Positions 1-5,880 of a DNA stretch of 5,880 nucleotides are shown here, in pieces (position 1 is the first letter of the stretch; each line of letters opens with the position of its first letter). Position numbers and translations under genes: made by a program. This DNA is from Sedimenticola sp. (GTDB lineage Bacteria; Pseudomonadota; Gammaproteobacteria; Chromatiales; Chromatiaceae): positions 1-5,880 of the forward strand of contig JAPHUG010000491.1 of NCBI GenBank assembly GCA_026197195.1. Reading direction: 5' to 3'. The notes beneath the pieces are model-generated. The model searched no databases. It was not told where the DNA came from and was given only the letters and a program-made list of their open reading frames with translations.

Positions 1-2912
1 CACCCGCAAAAAAACGCCATTCAAGACTCATTCTGACACTTATCCTGGTCACGCTCATCACCGCCCTGATTGTCAGCCTCCTGCCACAAGCCTTGGGCTA
101 TGGCTTGAAAAAATGGATCTCTGAGCAGGGCGGCGAGCAGGTCACCATCGGGAATATCGACTTCAACCCCTTTACAGCAGAGCTGCGCATTGAAAATCTT
201 ATTGTAACGAGAGAGGCCCAGAACCAACTCACCCTTCCTGCCCTTGAGCTACAACTTGAATGGCTCCCCCTATGGAAGAGACAGATTGTCATAACCGGCA
301 TCCAACTCTCTGAAACCCGCCTGCAGCTTCAGCATAATAGCAACGGTCAGCAGCTTGTCATGGGTGGCATGACATTTGATCTCTCTTCCAGCGGGAAACC
401 GCAGGAGAAGAGCCCATGGGAACTCAGGCTTGAACAGATCAGCCTGAAAAAGAGCCGCCTGATCTACAGCAGCCCTCAACTCAACTCATCGGTGACGCTT
501 AACCAGCTCACACTCAGCGATCTTAATACCGCAGATCCCGAGAAACCGCTCAAACTCTCCTTTGAGGGCACCATTGATAACGCCAACATAAATCTGAAAG
601 GGGAGGCGACCCCACTCTCAACCACACCTGCTTTTAACGGACATATCAGCCTTAAGGCGCTTTCGCTGGCAACCTACACCTCGTTATTCAAATCACACAT
701 TCAACAAAGCAAAGGGACACTCCTTACCGAGGGAACGATAGCCCTGCAGCAATCACCTAACCGGGATATCGAGGCCAACTTTAATGGCACAATCGAGCTG
801 AGCGACTTTTTGGTCGCCAGCCCCAGCCAGCAACTGACCGGAGAGCAACTGACCTGGAAAGGCACGCTGGCGGCAAAACCCAACAACTACACACTGGAAG
901 GTAAGCTGGGAACCAAGGCAATGACCTACCAGGATGACACCCAACGCTCATACAAGCAGAGCGAAACAGCCTGGTCAGGCACATTAGCTTTCAACCTTGA
1001 CCCGCAACAGAAAACTATTAAAGGCAACGGCCAGCTGACCCTTAAAGGATCAAGCCTGCAGGAGAGCCAGAATCTGATTGAAGCCGGTCTGGCTGAACTC
1101 TCCTTACAGCAAGGTTCACTCAGCCTGAGTACAGATGAACAGCAGGCAACCATTGCGGGAAAACTTGCCATCCATGATTCATCACTTCGTTCAACTGATA
1201 ATGACCTTAGCAGCAAGCTGCTGAAGTGGGAGGGAACCACCGCACTAAAACAGACCACTCACAGCACGCAGGTGACCAGCGACGGGACACTCAACGGCGA
1301 GATACTCCAACTCATCAAAGTCGCTTCCAGCGCCAGTGTTGGATATGAAGCCATTCAATGGCAGGGCGTGATAGACCTAGAGCAAACGGCAGAGCAGATA
1401 GCCATCAAACCAACGGGCAATCTGAGCCTGCAAGGGCTCAACGTAAAAGACAACAGCGCGCAATTAGGCCTGCTCTCCATCGGGTCAATTGAACTACAAC
1501 AACTTCATCACAGCGATGTGGGCTTGATCACCAGCGGGCAGATAAATGCAGAAGCGATCTCAATCGGAAACGCCCTCGACAACAGCGATCTTACGCCACA
1601 ACTCCAGCTCGCAGCACTGACGCTCAAGCAGATCCATTATTCTCTCGATAGTGGGTTGAGCATAAATGAAATAGAGGCCACCGATCTCAAGCAACAACTC
1701 TCCCGAGCGACGGACAAAAGCTGGAATTTTGATTCACTGACCCAGGCCTTGCAGCGCCTATCACCTGCCAATGAGAACCCGACTGATCCTCCTAGCGAAC
1801 CCATGCCGATTCAAATCGGGCTGATCACCCTACTGGGTGATAATCAAATCAGCTTCCAGGACAAAACCACTGAGCCCGCATTCGAGACTCAGCTGGTACC
1901 AACCCGCTTCACCCTTACCAATATTGACAGTCGTTCCCCTGAGAAGGTGGCACAAGTTGAATTAAAGGGGCGGATGGGCGAGAGCACGCTGCTTGATCTA
2001 AACGGCACACTCACCCCTTTCGCAGACAAGAGCACCTTTGATCTACAAGGCCGGATTGAGGGACTGGAATTACCCCTTCTCTCCTCCTACACAGCCCCCC
2101 TGATGGGCTACAAACTGCAGAGTGGAAAGGCCAATAGCGATATCAAGCTCTCTGCCAATGCCGGAAAACTGGAGGGCAGCAGTGACCTTATAATCAACCA
2201 GCTTGAAGTCGACCCCCTCAGCGCAGAGAAGATGGCGGCCCTTCAGACCCAGCTCAGCATACCCCTGGAGACCGCACTGGGGATGCTGAAAGACAAAAAC
2301 AATCAGATAAAGCTGAACTTACCGATCAGTGGCGACACAGACAACATTAATGTCGATCCCAGCGATGCAATCAACCAGGCGATCGGACGGGCCATGAAAA
2401 AAGGGGCCAAGACCTATCTCGCTACCGCCCTGTTCCCCTTTGGCACACTCCTGACACTGGTTGAGTTGGCCGGAGATGCCGCCGCCAAGGTTCAGCTCGA
2501 CCCGATCCCGTTTGAATCAGGATCCAGCCAGATCAATGCTGACCAGTACGCTTACTTAGAAAAGGTCGCACAACTACTCAGCGACCGCCCTGAGATCCAT
2601 ATCCGACTCTGCGGCGTCAGCGTAAATGCCGACCGATTGGCCCTGCAACAGCAACAAGAACAACTGCGTCTGAAGGATAAAGAAGAGAAGAAGGCAGCAG
2701 AGAAAGAGAAAGAAACTGAACAAGGGACCAAACAACTGCCGGTCATCATCAGCGACGAACAGCTCAACAGCCTGGCCGCTGAACGCGCCCTGGCGATAGA
2801 AAGACATCTTGCTAAAAAGCATCAGATTAAAGGCGATCGACTGATCAGCTGCCTGCCCCGGATAGAGGAGGAGAAGCAGGCGTCACTGCCCAGGGCCGAC
2901 CTGCTGATCTAA
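1..2912 (+). CDS. DUF748 / AsmA-like envelope protein, 5' end outside the window
   Basis: The reading frame is open from base 3 to the TAA at 2910-2912, giving 969 visible residues; the true start lies left of the window. Numbering from the codon at base 3, a basic start (PAKKRHSR) is followed by a hydrophobic segment at about residues 9-30, as in a signal anchor, so probably few residues are missing. Residues about 45-720 are rich in short beta-strand patterns of the type hydrophobic-x-G-x-hydrophobic. Residues about 700-825 match my recollection of the DUF748 family, with an L-D/G-Y-x-L-x-S-G-K stretch, IPLETALGMLKD, NLPISGD and the hydrophobic TYLATALFPFGTLL (804-817). Residues about 830-950 resemble an OmpA-like fold (IPFESGSSQINADQ at 835; AAERALAIERHL near 925), with a Q/K/E-rich coil at 881-907 inside it. 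DUF748 is grouped with AsmA-like proteins, several of which are implicated in envelope lipid homeostasis or transport. I infer an inner-membrane-anchored periplasmic location. Its substrate cannot be told from the sequence. Confidence 0.85.
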   Translation, partial: PAKKRHSRLILTLILVTLITALIVSLLPQALGYGLKKWISEQGGEQVTIGNIDFNPFTAELRIENLIVTREAQNQLTLPALELQLEWLPLWKRQIVITGIQLSETRLQLQHNSNGQQLVMGGMTFDLSSSGKPQEKSPWELRLEQISLKKSRLIYSSPQLNSSVTLNQLTLSDLNTADPEKPLKLSFEGTIDNANINLKGEATPLSTTPAFNGHISLKALSLATYTSLFKSHIQQSKGTLLTEGTIALQQSPNRDIEANFNGTIELSDFLVASPSQQLTGEQLTWKGTLAAKPNNYTLEGKLGTKAMTYQDDTQRSYKQSETAWSGTLAFNLDPQQKTIKGNGQLTLKGSSLQESQNLIEAGLAELSLQQGSLSLSTDEQQATIAGKLAIHDSSLRSTDNDLSSKLLKWEGTTALKQTTHSTQVTSDGTLNGEILQLIKVASSASVGYEAIQWQGVIDLEQTAEQIAIKPTGNLSLQGLNVKDNSAQLGLLSIGSIELQQLHHSDVGLITSGQINAEAISIGNALDNSDLTPQLQLAALTLKQIHYSLDSGLSINEIEATDLKQQLSRATDKSWNFDSLTQALQRLSPANENPTDPPSEPMPIQIGLITLLGDNQISFQDKTTEPAFETQLVPTRFTLTNIDSRSPEKVAQVELKGRMGESTLLDLNGTLTPFADKSTFDLQGRIEGLELPLLSSYTAPLMGYKLQSGKANSDIKLSANAGKLEGSSDLIINQLEVDPLSAEKMAALQTQLSIPLETALGMLKDKNNQIKLNLPISGDTDNINVDPSDAINQAIGRAMKKGAKTYLATALFPFGTLLTLVELAGDAAAKVQLDPIPFESGSSQINADQYAYLEKVAQLLSDRPEIHIRLCGVSVNADRLALQQQQEQLRLKDKEEKKAAEKEKETEQGTKQLPVIISDEQLNSLAAERALAIERHLAKKHQIKGDRLISCLPRIEEEKQASLPRADLLI

Positions 2913-2931
2913 ACAGGGAAGTAGACTGATC

Positions 2932-4059
2932 TCAGACCAGCACCAGGTTATCGCGATGGATCAGCTCCTCTTCATCCACATAACCCAGGATCTCCTGGAT
3001 ACGGCTTGAAGCACACCCTTTTATCTGATCACTCTCTGATGAGTTATAGTTGACCAGGCCACGAGCCACCTCGCGCCCCTGCTCATCAACACAGGCGACC
3101 ATCTCTCCCCGGGAGAACTGACCCGACACCTGCTTAACACCTACGGCCAGCAGACTCCGTCCGGACTCTTTCAGTACGCGTACAGCTCCGGCATCCACAA
3201 CCAATCGTCCCCGGACCTGCAAATGGCCCGCCAGCCAGCGCTTACGAGCAGCCTCCGCTTCCTGAACAGGCAGCAGCAGGGTACCCAGCGTCTCACCCTG
3301 GGCAATACGGGTCAGCACTTGATCACCCACACCTGGAGCAATAATTGTTGCAGCACCCGATCGAGCAGCCAGTCGAGCGGCCCGCACCTTGGTCACCATG
3401 CCCCCCTGACCCAGCAGGCCACCACTACCACCGGCCACCTTATCCAGCATCGGATCATCCACCCGACTCTCCTGAATCAGCAACGCATCACTATTCTTGC
3501 GAGGATCACTGTCATAGAGACCATCCTGATCTGTCAGCAGGACCAACAGATCGGCCTCGACCAGGTTGGCCACAAGGGCAGCCAGGGTATCGTTATCACC
3601 AAACCGGAGCTCCTGGTTGGCGACGGTATCATTCTCATTCACCACCGGCACAACCCCGAGTGACAGCAGGGTTCTCAAGGTACTTCTTGCGTTCAGATAG
3701 CGCCGGCGATTGGTCAGATCATCATGGGTCAACAACACCTGCGCGGTATGCAGATTATGCTTCTGAAAACAGGTCTCATAGGCACGGACCAGCCCCATCT
3801 GTCCAATGGCGGCCGCCGCCTGCAATTCATGGAGGGTAGTCGGGCGTGCGGTCCAGCCCATGCGGCTCATCCCCTCAGCCACCGCCCCAGAGGAGACCAG
3901 GATCAACTCATTACCGGCCAACACCCAGTGGGCCATCTGCTCAACCCAAGAGGAGAGCGCCTCCCGCGCCAAACCCTTACCATCATCGGTTAGCAAGGCA
4001 CTGCCAATCTTGACCACCCAGCGGCGTGATGACGTGAATTTTTTTCGAGACATGTTCAT
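2932..4059 (-). CDS. proB: Glutamate 5-kinase (ProB) with C-terminal PUA domain
   Basis: Glutamate 5-kinase phosphorylates glutamate with ATP to gamma-glutamyl phosphate, the first step of proline synthesis in the cytoplasm; in characterised relatives proline inhibits it. The 375-residue product has an amino-acid kinase domain (about 12-265) with VVKIGSALL (Lys17), SSGAV (56-60), NEND (141-144), FGDNDTLAA (153-161), [13 protein letters not shown] (175-187) and a Gly-rich GQGGMVTK (217-224). A PUA domain follows (about 282-365), and the protein ends HRDNLVLV. The full two-domain length is typical of proteobacterial ProB, and no key motif is missing. I chose the ATG at 4057-4059 because a GAGA sits about 9-10 bases upstream and the start agrees with pseudomonad ProB. 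The ATG two codons later (4051-4053) is a close alternative. The GTG at 4075-4077 would add six residues without a visible ribosome site. The gene lies 30 bases after obgE on the same strand, so co-transcription is likely; proA is not in the window. Confidence 0.97.
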   Translation of the reverse strand: MNMSRKKFTSSRRWVVKIGSALLTDDGKGLAREALSSWVEQMAHWVLAGNELILVSSGAVAEGMSRMGWTARPTTLHELQAAAAIGQMGLVRAYETCFQKHNLHTAQVLLTHDDLTNRRRYLNARSTLRTLLSLGVVPVVNENDTVANQELRFGDNDTLAALVANLVEADLLVLLTDQDGLYDSDPRKNSDALLIQESRVDDPMLDKVAGGSGGLLGQGGMVTKVRAARLAARSGAATIIAPGVGDQVLTRIAQGETLGTLLLPVQEAEAARKRWLAGHLQVRGRLVVDAGAVRVLKESGRSLLAVGVKQVSGQFSRGEMVACVDEQGREVARGLVNYNSSESDQIKGCASSRIQEILGYVDEEELIHRDNLVLV

Positions 4060-4089
4060 GTTACGGCATCTCAACACACATAATTCAAT

Positions 4090-5181
<1,092 letters not shown>

Positions 5182-5208
5182 TTATGGAAAACTCAATCGC
5201 TATAACGT

Positions 5209-5233
5209 AAAAAGCCCCGTCAAAAGACGAGGC
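5209..5233 (-). terminator. Intrinsic terminator between rpmA and obgE
   Basis: Read on the minus strand, GCCTCGTC (5233-5226) and GACGGGGC (5221-5214) pair as an 8-bp GC-rich stem with one G-U pair, closed by a TTTT loop (5225-5222). A run of five T follows (5213-5209), so the structure has the classic form of a Rho-independent terminator. It lies about 28 bases after the rpmA stop and about 40 bases before the obgE start, so it should end most rplU-rpmA transcripts. On the plus strand no T tract follows the stem, so it is directional. Expression of obgE and proB must come from read-through or from a promoter close by. Confidence 0.85.
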
Positions 5234-5261
5234 CTTCCAGAACTTTATACGGATGACGCGA

Positions 5262-5519
5262 TCAGGCCGGAACCACGCTCACAAAGCGACGGTTTTTCGG
5301 GCCTTTCGTTTCAAACTTCACAACGCCATCAACCTTTGCGAACAGGGTGTGATCTTTACCACAACCAACGTTGACGCCATTATGAACCGCGGTGCCACGC
5401 TGACGGATAATGATACCGCCGGCATTGATGGTCTGTCCGCCGTAAACTTTTACGCCAAGACGTTTCGATTCCGAATCGCGGCCGTTACGTGTACTACCGC
5501 CTGCTTTCTTATGTGCCAT
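5262..5519 (-). CDS. rpmA: 50S ribosomal protein L27
   Basis: L27 is a component of the large ribosomal subunit; its flexible N-terminal tail reaches toward the peptidyl transferase centre and helps position tRNA. The 85-residue product begins [20 protein letters not shown] and contains [15 protein letters not shown] (51-65) and KGPKNRRF, the conserved L27 signature. Its length equals that of the E. coli protein. The N-terminus has no cleavable extension of the kind reported in Firmicutes. The start at 5517-5519 is supported by an AGGG seven bases upstream. It lies 16 bases after rplU, the usual two-gene ribosomal unit, and is followed by a strong terminator. Confidence 0.99.
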   Translation of the reverse strand: MAHKKAGGSTRNGRDSESKRLGVKVYGGQTINAGGIIIRQRGTAVHNGVNVGCGKDHTLFAKVDGVVKFETKGPKNRRFVSVVPA

Positions 5520-5526
5520 TGCCTTA

Positions 5527-5530
5527 CCCT
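5527..5530 (-). promoter_or_regulatory. rpmA ribosome binding site
   Basis: On the minus strand the 16-base rplU-rpmA spacer reads AGGATAGGGTAAGGCA before the rpmA ATG. The AGGG is seven bases from the start codon, a good Shine-Dalgarno distance; the nearby AGGA and AAGG add purine-rich alternatives. It fixes the start at 5519 and fits strong translation of a ribosomal protein. Confidence 0.75.
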
Positions 5531-5535
5531 ATCCT

Positions 5536-5850
5536 TCAGTCTGCGCTGATACCGGTAATTTCGATCTCAGTATACCATTGACGATGCCCCTGGCGCTTCA
5601 TGTGGTGCTTACGGCGCTTGAATTTCAGGATCGTCACTTTTTTAGCCCGGCCATGAGACTTAACAGTAGCAGTTACCTTGCCACCAGCCACATACGGGGT
5701 ACCAATTTTGATGTCTTCGCCGTTGGCGACCATCAGGACTTTGTCAAGATCAAGTGAAGCACCCTCTTCGGCACCCAGCTTCTCAACTTTAACTGTATCG
5801 CCCTCGGAAACCCGGTACTGCTTACCCCCGGTCTGAATTACGGCATACAT
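5536..5850 (-). CDS. rplU: 50S ribosomal protein L21
   Basis: L21 is a large-subunit ribosomal protein that binds 23S rRNA. The 104-residue product begins [18 protein letters not shown], has the middle [14 protein letters not shown] region, and near the C-terminus carries the family signature [20 protein letters not shown] (79-98). Its length is within one residue of the E. coli protein. A GGAG eight bases upstream supports the ATG at 5848-5850. It is the first gene of the minus-strand group in this window; its promoter is not visible because only 30 bases of leader remain before the right edge. Confidence 0.99.
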   Translation of the reverse strand: MYAVIQTGGKQYRVSEGDTVKVEKLGAEEGASLDLDKVLMVANGEDIKIGTPYVAGGKVTATVKSHGRAKKVTILKFKRRKHHMKRQGHRQWYTEIEITGISAD

Positions 5851-5858
5851 ACCAAAAT

Positions 5859-5862
5859 CTCC
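5859..5862 (-). promoter_or_regulatory. rplU ribosome binding site
   Basis: On the minus strand a GGAG lies eight bases before the rplU ATG, within GCGGAGATTTTGGT. The upstream leader to the window edge (5863-5880) contains a T6 run but not enough sequence to judge a promoter or a leader structure. Confidence 0.75.
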
Positions 5863-5880
5863 GCAAAAAATCTGCTAATC

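Noticed and set aside
93..95. Start of the DUF748 gene at 93
   Set aside because: The codon is TTG, and the frame continues open to the left edge through a basic stretch and a hydrophobic membrane segment typical of this protein class. The real start is outside the window.
3223..3993. Several open frames on the plus strand opposite proB
   Set aside because: They overlap a full, motif-complete proB, overlap one another, and have low-complexity products without family features.
4075..4077. GTG start for proB, six codons upstream of the chosen ATG
   Set aside because: No ribosome site precedes it, and the extra residues (MLRCRN) do not resemble known ProB N-termini.
5199..5223. Promoter for obgE: TTGACG (5223-5218) with TATAGC (5204-5199) on the minus strand
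   Set aside because: The spacer is only 13 bases, too short for a sigma-70 promoter, and the -35-like element is part of the terminator hairpin. Another pair, TTTACG and CATAAC, is weak with a 19-base spacer.

Overview
The window is a conserved housekeeping segment from a gammaproteobacterium. Four genes sit on the minus strand in the order rplU, rpmA, obgE, proB (read from the right edge to the left). A large envelope-type gene on the plus strand converges on proB. The order L21-L27-Obg-glutamate 5-kinase, with proB directly after obgE, is the arrangement known from pseudomonads and many other gammaproteobacteria; E. coli instead has yhbE between rpmA and obgE and keeps proB elsewhere. The protein sequences also look gammaproteobacterial. 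I cannot name the genus from this window.

Left part (1-2912, plus strand): a DUF748/AsmA-like protein whose start lies to the left of the window. The visible part begins with a basic stretch and one hydrophobic membrane segment. A very long, repetitive beta-strand-rich body follows, then a C-terminal OmpA-like segment interrupted by a charged coil. It is most likely an inner-membrane-anchored periplasmic protein. Its substrate is unknown.

Middle and right (2932-5850, minus strand): rplU and rpmA encode ribosomal proteins L21 and L27 and are separated by 16 bases. A convincing intrinsic terminator follows rpmA, and obgE, the essential ribosome-assembly GTPase, starts about 40 bases beyond it. 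proB, the first enzyme of proline synthesis, follows obgE after about 30 bases and is probably co-transcribed with it. The terminator suggests that the two abundant ribosomal proteins are made in excess over Obg and ProB, either through partial read-through or through a second promoter that I could not identify with confidence.

There is no gene-free stretch longer than 100 bases. I found no mobile element, CRISPR array, tRNA or rRNA. I see no evidence of a new biological system. The points most worth a second look are the internal terminator and the architecture of the DUF748 protein.
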